Source: Tribonema minus
Taxonomy: Eukaryota > Sar > Xanthophyceae > Tribonematales > Tribonemataceae
Length of the DNA: 64,000 nt
Assembly: GCA_017506865.1 (NCBI GenBank)
Contig: JAFCMP010000113.1
Coordinates: forward strand, 1,116,001 to 1,180,000
Reading direction: 5' to 3'
In this document: one piece after another, positions 1 to 11,421 of the stretch
Layout: each line of letters begins with the position of its first letter
Numbering within the stretch: position 1 is the first letter of the stretch
The notes under the pieces: model-generated
What the model saw: only the letters and a program-made list of their open reading frames with translations
The model's database searches: none
What the model was told of the DNA's origin: nothing
Made by a program: the position numbers and the translations under genes

Positions 1-40
1 CTCCACCGCCGCCGCGCGCGCGCGCGTCCTGCCCTCCCAG

Positions 41-919
41 GATCTTCAATAGCAAGGACGTGCAGGAGGCGTGCATTCCGTCCGCCAACGGCCTCTTCAC
101 GGCGCGTGCGCTCGCGACGCTCCACAACGACTTCCTACTCTCCCTCGGCGCCGTCGACGCCGCTGCTGCCGCTTCCGATACTTCCGCCTCCACACCCGCG
201 GCAGCAAATGGAGGACGCCATGCGCATTCCGCCGGCGGCGGCGCAGCGTTTGCAGGCGTGAACGGGACAGCGGCGGCGGCGGCGCAGCGCGGCGGACTGC
301 TGTCGCGTGAGCGCGTGGAAGAGTTTAGGTCGTACGCGGCGAGCGACTCGAGCGCGATGCACCGGCTGTTTGGCCTGCGCAACCGCATGCGCTACGGCCT
401 CGGCTGCCAGCTGTTCGGGTTCAAGGAGGAGGGGCCGGAGGGGGCGCGCAGGACACGGCTCAGCGGCTTTGGGTGAGCACACCAACTTCACACTTGAAGT
501 TTGCATGGAACTGTGTACCCATCGAGCGTGAAGTTTGGCATGGGGTCACGGCATCCTCGCGCGTGACCAAGAGGCTCAAAGGGTGGAGCGCACCGCAACA
601 CTCAAAATTTCAAGATGAATTTTCGGATTGGTAATCTATCTGGGCATGTAGTACAACTTCGCGCTCTCGTACTCACTCACTTACTCACTCCTTTACTGAC
701 TCACACACTCACTCGGCCGCGCCGCTCTCACACACCCCCTGCGCCAGGCACGTGGGCGTCGGCGGCAGCGCGGCCCTCTGCGACCCCGCCACCGGCGTTA
801 GTTTCGCCATGACGGTCAACCGCATCCGCCCGGGGCGGCGCGCGACGACGCAGGTGTTTGAGCTAGTCTGCAAGGAGCTGGGCATGGGGGAGCCTGTGCC
901 GCTGTTTGCCAACTCGTAG
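41..919 (+). CDS. Class C beta-lactamase-like serine hydrolase, C-terminal part (5' truncated by the window)
   Basis: Two exons are visible, 41-472 and 748-919. The first begins after a cccag acceptor and ends at a GTGAGC donor. The second begins after a gccag acceptor, restores the glycine codon, and ends at a TAG at 917-919. The protein resembles the C-terminal half of the class C beta-lactamase / penicillin-binding family: a segment CIPSANGLFTARALA, then GLGCQLFGF, then FGHVGVGGSAALCDPATG, where HVG sits where the family has its K/H-T-G motif. The SxxK nucleophile motif would lie upstream, outside the window. An alanine/glycine-rich insert occupies roughly residues 30-75 of the visible part. 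In eukaryotes this domain occurs alone (LACTB-like) or fused to ABC1 kinases; the missing 5' end prevents a choice. The substrate is unknown. Confidence 0.75.
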
Positions 920-1090
920 TAGCTGCGCTGAGCACGTACAGTACATGTGCTGCAGCAGACGCACAGCTAACTCATAGTAGCTGCGCTGAACGCGTACTAT
1001 GTACGCGGGGGCGGGTGGGCGTGTGCTGCAGCGGATGCTCAGCTTACTCAGCCAACTCAACAAACTGCGCTGAATGTGACGCTGGCGCGT
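905..1090 (+). repeat. Three decaying tandem copies of the beta-lactamase-like gene's 3' end
   Basis: The sequence around the stop codon, aactcgtagtagctgcgctg at about 911, recurs at about 969 and, more diverged, at about 1053, each time followed by a short GC-rich spacer. The unit is about 60-80 bases. This is the first of the exon-edge copies seen through the window. Confidence 0.6.
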
Positions 1091-2587
1091 GCTGCGGCGT
1101 GTGGTTAACGCTCAGCATGGGACGCCACGCGGCGCGCTGCTGCGACGCTGTGAGGCATTCGCGCAAACGCACGGCAACGCTGTGGTGGCACGTGCTGCAG
1201 CGCTCAGCATAGCCCCCCCCCCCCCCCCCCCCGTGACAGCGCTCGCCGCTGCTGCAGCTGCGAAGCTGCCCCTGGGGCACAGTGCCACGGGCGCAGGTGC
1301 TGTCGTCCGCTTCTGTGCCAAGGCGAACAGTGCTTGCGGCGCGAATGTGGTGGCTGCAGCCTCTGGAGCTTCAAGTTCGGGGCACCACTTCGCGAGTGAC
1401 CCCCTAGCACCACTTGGTAGTTGACAGTCATCTGTACATGATTCACCATACCGGCAACTTCGCTGATGCAAAGGGTGAGCACTGTTACCAACAGCTGCAG
1501 ACAGGGCTTCACCGGTTTGTACCATGCCCCGGCTGTCATTCCCCCACAGCTGCGTGGTACAATGAGAGTGTTTTGGCAGTTTGAATGCCAGAGTAAGGTT
1601 GCCGATAGGGCTCAAGGTGGCGGTGTGGCAATTGCGCAGCTGTAGCCCTTTTGGCCAAGCAGGCAAGGAGCGCGCGCGGTCATCTCCTGCGCCCTTGTGG
1701 TGGCCATCAACATTTTGCCGTGCCTGATGGCATAGGTGTACTGCATCCGGGTGTGGGAGTGTGTAGGGTTAGGGTTAGGGTTAGGGTTAGGGTTTGTACA
1801 TGCGGGGGATGTACAGTGAACGATTCAGACAACAATCATGGCCTGCTCACATGGCCCTGCGTAGCAGGGCATTCAAGTGTCACCACTGAATATACCACTG
1901 TTCCTTATAGATGGGATCACCAAGACCGTGGGCTTCATCGCATGTTGTTAATGGCATTCAATGGCATAATTGGTTGCCCATGCTTGTTAAGGCGTGTTCT
2001 AGACACTGCTTGGTGCACATGTGTGCACGCATGTTACAGCTGGCAATGGCACTTTTAGACCTAGGCCGAGATGCACATATCGGTGCGACACAAACTGCCT
2101 TGATTGAGGATGCGATCTTTGAACTTCGGCACTGCACAACCAACCCATAATGCAAATACTTCAAGAAGAAATGAAGTACGTATCGATGCCGCTGCAAAAT
2201 TCTGATCACTGGTGTGATCACTGCAGCCCATGACACGCAGGCCTGCATGGCCTCAGACACAGACGTGCAGAGCAGTAGCATCACGCAACATTGCTCACCA
2301 AAGCGAGGGCCTTTCCTTTATCATTGATGCGCACGGCGTCCTCTGTGATCTGTGTAAAGGCGCGCGCGCGTGTGCGTGCAGCACCCGCGCGCGCAGTGAC
2401 CGCGCATGCCGTCCAAAGACAGCGCTCGCAGGTAAAGCCTGCGTAAAGAGTGATGCCCTGAACCTGCACCACGGCTCACTTCAACCTCACAGCAGCGCTC
2501 CGAACGCACTGCAAGACGCAGTACCAGCTGCACATATACATGCAGCCCACTGTGCGCATGCGGTAATGCGGAGCGACCGAACCGCGG
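1091..2587. other. Intergenic stretch without a supported gene
   Basis: Contains a C-homopolymer near 1211-1232, a telomere-type tract at 1763-1793 and low-complexity CG-rich sequence near 2360-2400. No reading frame shows a domain. It separates the plus-strand hydrolase from the 3' end of the minus-strand kinesin, so the two genes converge here. Confidence 0.5.
1763..1793 (+). repeat. Interstitial telomere-type tract (TTAGGG)n
   Basis: About five uninterrupted TTAGGG units lie in the intergenic region. It is one of more than twenty such tracts in the window. Confidence 0.9.
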
Positions 2588-3130
2588 TCACGCCGCGACG
2601 TAGTTTCTCCGTGGAGCGCTGCTGCCGGTCTGCTTGACCAGCTCAAACTTGTAAACGTCCTCGTCGTCTGCGGCGTCGGCAGGCGCCCCTCCCCATATAT
2701 GATTCCCAAGCAGCGACGAATACCCGACCCCCGCCGCCGGCGCCGCAGCCACCGCCGCCGCGCCGCCGCCGCCGCCGCCAGCGCTGTGCAGCCCTTGCCG
2801 CTCGCGCTCCGCCGCCGCCACCGCTTTGTCCCGCCTTTTCTCGGCCTTCCTTTCCCTGCGGCGGCGCTCGTCTTCGTCAGCGCTCGACGTCGCCGCGTGC
2901 TGCGCATCGCCGCCGCCGCCGCCCCCCTCCGCCGCGCCCCTGTCGCCGGCGGCGCGGCGCGGGTGCCGCGCGCCGCCCATGCGCGAGGAGCACCTGTCGT
3001 GCGTGACCGCCGCCGCCGGCTCTGCGGCCCGCGCGTCGTCCCCCGCAAACCCCCCAAAGTCCCACCCCATGGCCCCCTGAGGGCCTCCCTCCGCAGCCTC
3101 CTCTCGCTGCGCCGGCAGCACGTTTTCGTA

Positions 3131-3161
<31 letters not shown>

Positions 3162-3853
3162 CCGCTGCCCCTGCTGCCGCCTCTGCTGCCGCCCCTGGCG
3201 CCGCCGCCGCCGCCGCCTCCGCCGCCATCGACCGCCACCTCGCGCCGCAGCTTGCTGCTGGGCCGCTGCCGCCGCGACGCGCTGCGCAGGCTCGCGCGCG
3301 CGCCGCCCTCGCGCGACAACGGCAGCGACAGGGCCGCCGCCGCCGCCACCACCGCCGCCGCCGCGTCGCCGCTGTCCTCCGCCGCGGACTCCCCCTCGCT
3401 GAGCGCGCCGGCGCTCATCGCCACCGGCGCGGGACCGAACTGCGGCAGCATGCCTGCATAGCCGTCGTCGCTGGCGCCCACGGGGCTGCTGCGGGCGCTC
3501 GACGCGCTGCTGCGGCTCGTCTTGGTGCCGCTGCCGTTTCGCCCGTCCCTGCTGCCGGCGGCGGCGGCGGCGGCGGCAGCGGCGGAGGTGCCGGAGGCGT
3601 CAATCCTGCTGGTCCGCTTGTCGCGCCGCTCCGCTGATCCGCCGCCGCGGCCGCCGCCGCCACCTGCAGAGTCGCTCTCGCCGTCGCGGTCGCGATGCCG
3701 CCGCTTCTTGTCCCTCTCCTTGACCGCATCGGAGGAACCAGCAGGGGTGGCGGCGGCGCCGCCGCCGCCGCCGCTGCCGCCGCTGCTGCCCCCTCCGCCG
3801 CCGCCAAACGACACCGCAGCGCTGGCGGCAATACTGGGCAGCTTGTACGCCTC

Positions 3854-3896
<43 letters not shown>

Positions 3897-6800
3897 ATGG
3901 TCGCGGCGCGCGTGCGCCCCGCGATGCGCGGCACGATCCAGCGCTCCTCCTCCTCGACGTACTCGGCGCCGTCCCAGATGCGCGCGATCTCGCGCGCCGT
4001 CAGCAGCGCGCGCGCCACTTGCTCCCACAGCTGCAGCTCGCGGTTCTGCGTGCGCACCGTGGCCATGAGCTCGGCGCGCTCGCGAGCGGCGTCGCCCTGC
4101 AGGTCTTCCACTTCGTCGCGCGCCTCCGCGAGGCGCCGCTCCGCGCGCTTGGCGCGCCGCCGCAGCCGCACCTTCTCCTCCTCCGCCGCGCCGACGGCGG
4201 CGCCGAGCTCGTCCTTCTCCGCCTCGATGCGCGCCTGGTGAGGTTTGGGTCAGGGTTTGCAGTAGGGTTTGAAGTAGGGTTAGGGCTAGTTTGGCGGACT
4301 GCTGCGAGTCAGTCCGTCTCCGCCTCGATGCGCGCCTGGTGCGGGTTAGAGTGAGGGCTTGAAGTAGGGTTACGGCTAGTCGAGGGGGCTGCCACCAGGT
4401 TTGTTCTTCTCCGCCGCGATGCAAGCCGGTTCGGGGTTGCCTCGGTTAGGGTTTGCTCAAGGGCTAGGGCTAGTTGATGGAACAGCCACGCCGAGTCGTT
4501 CTTGTCCGCCTTGATGCGCGCCTGTTGAGGTGTGGGTTAGGGTCTTAAGTAGGGTTAGGGCTACTTTGGCGGACTGCTGCGCCGAGTTGGTCCTTCTCTG
4601 CCTCGATGCGCGCCTGTTGGGGTTTGGGAGGTTTGTCCAAAGCCCTACTTCAAACCCTACTTGAGCCACACCTGCTCCGCCTTAACCAGCGCCTCACGCT
4701 GACGCCACTTGCGCAGCTTGGCCGCCCCCCGCGCACAAGCGCCGTGTCACTGGCAGCAGATCAAGCAGCCTACCCACAGCGTGGTAACTGCGGCGCACAC
4801 GCCACGGCCAAAACTTCACCCATCCTCACCCTCTGTTCAAACCCTACTCTCAAACCCTACTTGAACCGCACCTGCTCCGCCCTGAGCAGCGTCTCATTTT
4901 GGCGCCGCTTGCGCAGCTTGGCCGCGAGCCGCCGCGCCTCGCGCGCCTGCCGTGCCACTAGCACCTCCGGATCGACCGCCTCCTCGTCGCCAGTCTCGGC
5001 GGCAGCTGCGCCGCTGCTAGGCCGGTCACTGCTGGTGGCCGCTTCGTTGTCGGTGCCTGTGTCAGGTGGTGGCGCCAGCGTCGACAGTGGCGAGGCGAGG
5101 CGAGGCAAGGTCAGTGGTGTGGGGTATGCGTAGGTGGCATGTATGGTGGACAGAGGTGTAACCTCAAGTTCATGTTAAACTTCATCATGGTGTGGGGTAT
5201 GTATAGGCGGTATGCATGGTGCGCACACGAGCGCAGGCAATCAGCGCCCCCAGTTGCGGCTTTCGTTGATTCAAGTCGAGGTCGAAATTCACTTCTTCAT
5301 CACTGCACATTACACCAGGGGCAGCACGTGCATTTTTTTTCCTGTGACCCACTGGTCGGAATGCACTGATCGGTGGCAACTGCCTCGCCAACAAACCGGC
5401 AATAACCCTTGGGTTGTGAGTTAAGGCTTGGGGCTAGGGTTATGTACAACTAGGGTTATAACCAATGCTGCTTAATGTTCAATACAGCCACACCAGAGAG
5501 CCGCATCGCAGTGCTTGGCGGCGAGTGCTTTACACTGCTGTCACCTACGTCAGCCACAGCCACGCTCAACGCTTGTGTGACCTACCACCACACTCTACAA
5601 AAGACCGCAGCGCTTCCGCTGCTGCGCACGCTTGCGGGCCAGCGACCCACCCACCTGCATCGGGCTGGCGCCGCCGCCGCCGCTTGTTTGTTGCCGCCGC
5701 AGCACCAATGAGCCGCGACTGCAGCGCGGCGAGCTTAGCGGCGAGGGTCTCACCGTAAGCCACTTAGAGCAAACTTGTGTGCACCACGACGACACTCTAC
5801 AAAAGACCGCAGCGCTTCCGCTGCCGCGCACACACTGCTGAGCACCCCACCTGCGTCGGGCTGGCGCCGCCGCCGCCGCTTGTTAGTCGCCGCCGCCGCG
5901 CCAATGAGCCGCGATTGCAGCGCTGCAAGCTTGGCAGCGAGGGCCTCGCGCGCCTGCCTCTCGCGCGCCACCGCATCATGCGTCGCCTCGAGCTCCTCGC
6001 CCATGCGATTGCGCTGAGCCTCCACCGCGCGCGAGTACGTTTCGAGCGCCGCCGCCTGGTCCGCGCGCTGCTGCAGGTGCGCGGGGATGACCTCCTTCTC
6101 TACGGTTACGAGCTTTTCGACGGTTACGACCTTTTCTTCGACGACCACGCGTTCTTCCACGACGATGCGCTCGCGGTCTTGGTAGACAATCTGGGGGGGG
6201 AGGGGTGGGGGTGGGCGGAGGTAGGGGTTGTCAGGCTGACAGAGCGAGTGGTTGAATTCAGACCTGGGGCTAGGGTTAGGGTTAGGTTAGGGTTAGCATA
6301 ATACAGCGCTCCTCCACGGTGATGCAGATTGCGGTCCTGTTAGAGGATCCGGGGGTGTTGGGTCAAAATGTTGAGTGAAGAGGTTGTGAATGGGTTGGGC
6401 TCGCAGAGCGTGCAGCTGGGGGAGGGGCTGCAGTCAAGCAGGCAGGTGTTCAGCCCAAAACGGTGCCTGTTTGGCGTTCTGTGAGCGCAGATGCGGCTGG
6501 ATGCTTTGACTTCTTGCCTAGTGCTTCAACCTCTTGCTAGAAATTCTGCTGCACATGCAGGGGTCATCATGGATGCTCACCTGGGGAGCGCGTTCTCGTA
6601 GAAGGCCTAACGACAATTCAGTGACCAAGTCTGAGTCAGGGTCACCTGCTAGGAGGCACAAAGACTGCGTCACTGCGGTGCGTACTGCACCCATTGCCAA
6701 CTGCACTTTCCATGATGCAAGTAGGTAGATGAAGTGAAGCACACACAAGTGAAGCACTGCCTGACACGACAGTAGATACTAGCGCATGCTCCCACCTTCT

Positions 6801-8496
6801 CAATGATGGTGGGCTCTGGAGGCGCAGCAGGCACCGGCAGTGCCGCCAACGCCGCCGCTGCCGCTGCCGCAACCTCCCCCTGCACCGCTGCTGACGCGCC
6901 ATCATCTCCTGCATCCGCATCCGTCTGCCCTTCCTCCTCACTGCCGCCGCCACCGCCGCTGCTGCTGCTACTGCGCCTGCTCCCAACCTCGCCGCCGCCA
7001 TCGCCACCGCCACCGCCGCCACTGCCGCTGCCGCCATCGCCACCAGCTGCATCGGCAGCACCGGCAGTGGCGGCGGGGGGCAGCTGCTGCTGCGGCGCGC
7101 GCGCCATCTGCTCCTGCAGCGCCTTCTTGAGCGCCTCGATCTCCTCCTTGTACTGGCGCAGCATGGCGTCCTTGGGGTCCTCGTTGATCTTGGGCTTGTT
7201 CTTGATGTTCTTGGCGCGGTTCGCGTAGCGCAGCGTCGACAGCGTCTCCTCGTAGTTGTAGTCCGCGGGCGACACCGCCGCGACCATGAGCGTCTTCGTG
7301 TTGCCGCCGAGGGAGTCCTGCAGGAGGCGCGTGAGCTTGGAGTCGCGGTACGGGATGTGCTTGCCCTTGGCCTGATCGACGAGCGCGCTAATAACGTTGC
7401 CCAGCGCACTCAGACTCAGATTGATCTTGCAGCCCTCCTTGAGTCTGTCGCCGCTCGCGCCGGTTTTGCTCTGGCGCTCGGAGCCCGCGAGATCCACCAA
7501 GTTCAACTTGCCGACGCGGATGTGGTCCTTGCCGTTGTCGTCGACGTCATTCATCTCGATCACGATGGTGAAGATGGAGTGCGAGCGCGAGGACGTCTGG
7601 TTCATCATGGTCGCGCCCACGGTGCGGTTGCCCTGGCCCTTGTCCATGACGGCGTTGATCGCCGCCTGGTCGCTCACAACCTGATTAATCAGGTCTTTGG
7701 TGTAGACTCCCTTGTTGGCGTCTTCGCGCAGCTCCAGCTTCTTCTTGGGGTCATCTGACAGCAAGTCGCGGATCTCCTCATTGTAGATCTCGAGGTAGCT
7801 GCAGCGCACGAGGAACACGGTGCCGCCGCCTGCCGCCGCCTGTATGTTCTCGAAGATGTGGTCGAAGCTGTTGGGGATCACCCCTCGCAGCTCCCGGGGC
7901 TCGGCCAAGCCCTGCAGTTGAAGGTCGGGATGGGTTGATCCCTATCAGTTGACGCAACTGACAATGCAGTGCCAGCGTGTGTGGGGCATGCGTGCACGGG
8001 CTGCAAGCGCCGACAGACTTTGCAGGTGCAGACCGATTGTGCAGGATTGCTGGCTAGCTGCACTTCGCCTGGTACTGCGAAATGCTTGCAGCAGTCAATA
8101 GCGAACAACGACTCGCCGCAGTGCAACAAAGAGATATGCAGTGTCAAAAACGTTAAAAGCCCTCAAATTAGATTGCTCGTGTACCTGCATGGTGTGGGAC
8201 TTGCCGCAGCCTGTTTGGCCGTAGGCGAAGATGGTCCCGTTGTAGCCCTCCATAACGCCCTCCACCAAGTCATAGCATGACTCATCGTAGAACCGCCGCT
8301 GCGTAGTAGTTTCATCGTAAACGGCATCAAAGGTGAAGCACTTGGCATCATGCTCTGGTCTGTCCTTGTCGACGATTGCTATTTGCAGCTGCTCTGGAAT
8401 AATCTGGACGATGTTGGTGCAGCCTTCCGCTTTTTCCTTGCTGCTGAAGGGCCTACATCGCACCACCACCTGCACGCACTCAGCCTGCTTGCTCAT
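2588..8496 (-). CDS. Kinesin-2 (KIF3/FLA10-type) motor, five exons
   Basis: Exons on the minus strand: 8496-8185, 7911-6796, 6190-5851, 5056-4872 and 4234-2588; all junctions keep phase, giving about 1,200 residues. The N-terminal motor domain has the P-loop GQTGCGKS (residues 93-100), switch I NQTSSRSH (about 208-215) and switch II DLAGSE (about 244-249). It is followed by the neck segment [15 protein letters not shown], which is diagnostic of kinesin-2. A Glu/Val-rich coiled coil fills exons 3 and 4. The tail contains a W-E-Q...IARIWDG...WIVPRI stretch like that of FLA10/KIF3 tails, then a long Gly/Ala/Ser-rich region. Kinesin-2 is the plus-end motor of anterograde intraflagellar transport, so the organism probably has a flagellate stage. 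The start chosen is the ATG at 8496 ([16 protein letters not shown]); an in-frame ATG at 8556 would add 20 residues. Introns 2-4 contain exon-edge repeat arrays and telomere-type tracts. Confidence 0.92.
4212..4620 (-). repeat. Five-copy array of kinesin exon 5 start plus acceptor, with telomere-type spacers
   Basis: The real exon 5 start (reading A-R-I-E-A-E-K from 4234) is echoed at about 4345, 4432, 4523 and 4617. Each copy retains the block cctcgatgcgcgcctg or a close variant and is followed by gggtt/tagggtt-rich spacer DNA. The period is about 90-105 bases. Confidence 0.8.
4655..4970 (-). repeat. Two-copy repeat of kinesin exon 4's 3' edge and donor
   Basis: The block with cacctgctccgcc and ttgcgcagcttggccgc at 4853-4970 (real exon end at 4872) is repeated at about 4655-4760 inside the next intron. 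Both copies are preceded by aaaccctactt. The period is about 200 bases. Confidence 0.75.
5565..5942 (-). repeat. Tandem duplication (about 190 bp) of kinesin exon 3's 3' edge plus intron start
   Basis: Both copies encode [20 protein letters not shown] followed by the [11 protein letters not shown] end and a GTGGG donor, then a matching intron stretch with ctctacaaaagaccgcagcg. The upstream copy is joined to the rest of exon 3; the downstream one is an orphan with its own intact donor. Confidence 0.85.
6270..6296 (+). repeat. Interstitial telomere-type tract in kinesin intron 2
   Basis: Contains tagggttagggttaggttag and one more unit; about four units with one shortened. Confidence 0.8.
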
Positions 8497-9086
8497 GCTG
8501 CAGTGCAGCAGCGCTGCGAGCTGTCGTGTGGCAGCGCCTCCGCTACCGCTCTGCACTGCACGTGTTGATCACGAAACGAATTTGACAGTTTCAGTACAGT
8601 TTCGCAAATGTAACTGAACTTCCAACTTCAAGTTGTCATTTCAAATCACCTGACAGTGCTTTCCCGATCATATCCACGCAAGGAGTCCACGCATTGAACA
8701 CAGTCAGGACAGCATTGAAACCACCACGATGATTTGCAGCACAGCAGCACAACAGAGGAAGCACGGCAGCAAGCTGAGAAATCTCAAATGCTGTGTTCAA
8801 TTATGTTTACTGTGGCCAGAACGAAGCAAGCATGTAGCTGTGCACTGTCCAGTAGTGAACAAACATGTACTTCGGTACCGATGCGCGTGCAGCACGCAAC
8901 GTGCTACAGACTACAGCACGCACATCATGTGTGTCTTGTTGATGGCAAAGCAACAACAGCTGCACCGCGTCGGCAGTTGAAATGCACCAACAGCACAGCA
9001 CACTTGCAGGCACCCATGGGTGGCGGCATGCACGGCAAGGAACAGACACAAAACATCTCAGATCCACCCAGTTTCTGAGGTCGTGG
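8497..9086. other. Kinesin upstream region / CK2 downstream region
   Basis: This is the only space between the CK2 alpha stop codon (9087) and the kinesin start, so it must hold the CK2 terminator and the kinesin promoter. No coding potential, TATA box or poly(A) hexamer stands out. Confidence 0.4.
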
Positions 9087-11421
9087 TCACCACCTTTCAT
9101 CACCCACGCTGCTGCTGCCGTCGCAGCAGCTGCCCCCGCCGCCGCTGCTGCTGCTGCCGCCGCCGCCGCCGCAGTCGCGCAGCGCGGCGGCGATCTCCCC
9201 GCGCACGTCATCAAAGAACGCGTGCGCCATCGCCGCCTTGGCCGTGATCCTCTCCTGGTGGTCGAACCGCAGCATGCGGCTCAGCAAATCGAACGCAGCG
9301 TCGCTGACCAACTCGCTGTTGTCCGAATTCACAAACGACCACCAGTCCTTGGCGGCGTGCGCGCCGAGCGCTGCTGCGAGCTTCGCGTCCAAAAGGATGC
9401 CGTAGCGCTTGAGGTACGCAAATAGTGGCGCGGTGCCCAGCACGCAGCAGATGCGCACGAGCTGGTCCTCGTTGTCGCGCCCGCGGAAGAAGGGCTCGCG
9501 GCGCAGCAGCAGCCCTGCGAGCACGCAGCCGGCGCTGAACATGTCGACGGAGTAGTCGTAGTACCTGCGCGCGTGTGCACGGGGGGGGATTAGGGGAGCG
9601 CGCACGTGCTGAGCACTGCATGGCTGCACTGTACTAATCCGAAAGAAGTTGCCGTGTGTGTCTGGCGCAAGGGCCAATGGGGCGTGTGTTCTGAGCAGCC
9701 AGGCTGTGGCTGGGAGGGATTACAGGACGACTCACTAACTTATTCAGCGTATCTGGCACAAAGGGAGGAGTGTGCAATAGGGCAAATCAAAATCACGTTT
9801 GTGGTGCGCGGAGTAAAGAGGCGGTGCATGGTGAACGGCGCCCATACTACATTCAAGTGGGGCTGTGGTGTGTCTGGCGTAGAGAGAGGGGAGTGGGTGC
9901 CACAGGGCAGATCGTCGTGTTAGCAGCGCAGTAGCCTGGCAAGGAGACGTTCGCAGGTCACTTGCAAGTATGGTAGGTGGGTGTGTATGAAAAGGCAGGT
10001 GCACGACGCACAAGTGAACAACACACAGCAAGTTTTGGCAGTTGAAGAGCACGTTACAGTGCATTTTCGCTACGGCCTGGCCGCACACTCAACACCGCCT
10101 GAAGCAGCAGCTACGGTGGCCGCTGCCGTCCTCACTCAAATGGCTGTCAATCGAACCATGGCATTGTCCAAACACAGGCAACGTTTAGCAGACCCCAAGA
10201 GCGTGCAGCGTGAGTGTATGCATACCTACTTATGTCCATGCAGTCAAACAGCGCCGACGAAGTACGTGCCTGTAACCGCACAGCAGCTCCGGCGCCTTGT
10301 AGTAGCGGCTCCCCACGCGCACCGCGTACCGCCTGCCGGGAATGTAGAAGTCCCCCAAGCCCCAGTCTATGAGCCTCAACTCGCGCGTCCCGTGGTTGAT
10401 AATCACGTTTCTAGGCTTGACGTCACGGTGCATGACCCCGCAGCTGTGGCTGAAGTCCAGCGCCTGCAGCAGCTTGTACATGTGGAACTTGATGTCGTAG
10501 GCGCGCAGCTCGCGGCGCGCGCCCCCTGCGCTCGCGCCAGCAGCACATCTGTGTGTTGTTGTTGGCGGTAATAGCGGTGCACAGGTGGCGGCGATGCGCG
10601 CTCACACGGCACGGCCATGACAGTGACTAGGTAGGATATCATCGCATACAGAAGCATACCCCCCGTGGTACATACCAGTAGGTACTCGCGAGGCCAGACG
10701 TGTCAGCGCAGTCCTAGCGCGCTCTTGCACAAGAACAGCCACGGCAGCGATGCTGCGCAGGCCAGAACATGCGGGCGTTTGCGACCAGTGTGGAGAGCCG
10801 ATGCTCACCGTCATGACCCGTGTGGTGATGCCGCCGCTGCGCGCTCGGCGGCAGCGGCGCTGAGTGCGCAAGCCACTGGGCTTCGTCGCCCAGGTGCTCA
10901 AACACCAGGGTCACCGTGTCCGCGTTTTTGTCGCGGCACAGCCCCTCCAGGCCCACCACATTCAGCCCGCCCCGCAGCAGCTGCAGTATCGCCACCTCCC
11001 GCTTGACCTTCTTGATGTGTATGGGTTTCAGGATCTTGAGGACAACGGGGCGGATGCGCACCGTGTCTATGGCCTCCATGACCTCGCTGAACTTGCCGCT
11101 GCCGAGGCGCTCCGTGATCGCGTAGGCCTCGGGATCTAGCCAGTCGGAGTCGTGCATCTGGTGCCTTTCGTAGTCCCAATAGTCCTGCTTATGAAAGAGG
11201 GGGCAGCAGCGGCAGACCACGTGTCATGCAAAAGCTCGCCACAATTGGATAGGCTACAAGATAGTGGCACAGCGCTCTGAGTGCCGTCGTCATTGACCAT
11301 AGTGTGGTCCTGCGTCGATCCGCACATGTGGTGATACCAGACACAGGCGCGCAAGCCATTCTACAGCAACTGCCAGTTACTCGCGTACCTTCCCTCTTGC
11401 CACACAGACGTTTTGGTAAAC
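9087..11421 (-). CDS. Casein kinase 2 catalytic subunit (CK2 alpha), 5' exon not located
   Basis: Four exons are supported: 11421-11389 (a 33-nt microexon encoding [11 protein letters not shown]), 11184-10809, 10525-10270 and 9564-9087. Together they read like CK2 alpha. VYQNV...DYWDYE matches the family's VYTNV...EYWDYE. The glycine loop is GSGKFSEV, the catalytic lysine is in VVLKILKP, the catalytic loop is [14 protein letters not shown], and the metal-binding motif is the CK2-specific DWG ([13 protein letters not shown]). The C-lobe continues through [13 protein letters not shown] and [10 protein letters not shown] to [14 protein letters not shown], then a short Gly/Ser tail. The intron after exon 3 uses a GC donor (ag|gcacgt); this alone restores the GYRYYDYS reading. 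An unusual insert of about 25 residues follows [10 protein letters not shown]. The start codon and first few residues lie upstream and were not placed. CK2 is a constitutive Ser/Thr kinase acting in nucleus and cytoplasm. Confidence 0.92.

Noticed and set aside
2699..3637. Long plus-strand open frame opposite kinesin exon 5
   Set aside because: Its Arg/Ala-rich composition is the shadow of the Gly/Ala-rich kinesin tail on the other strand; no domain or splice context.
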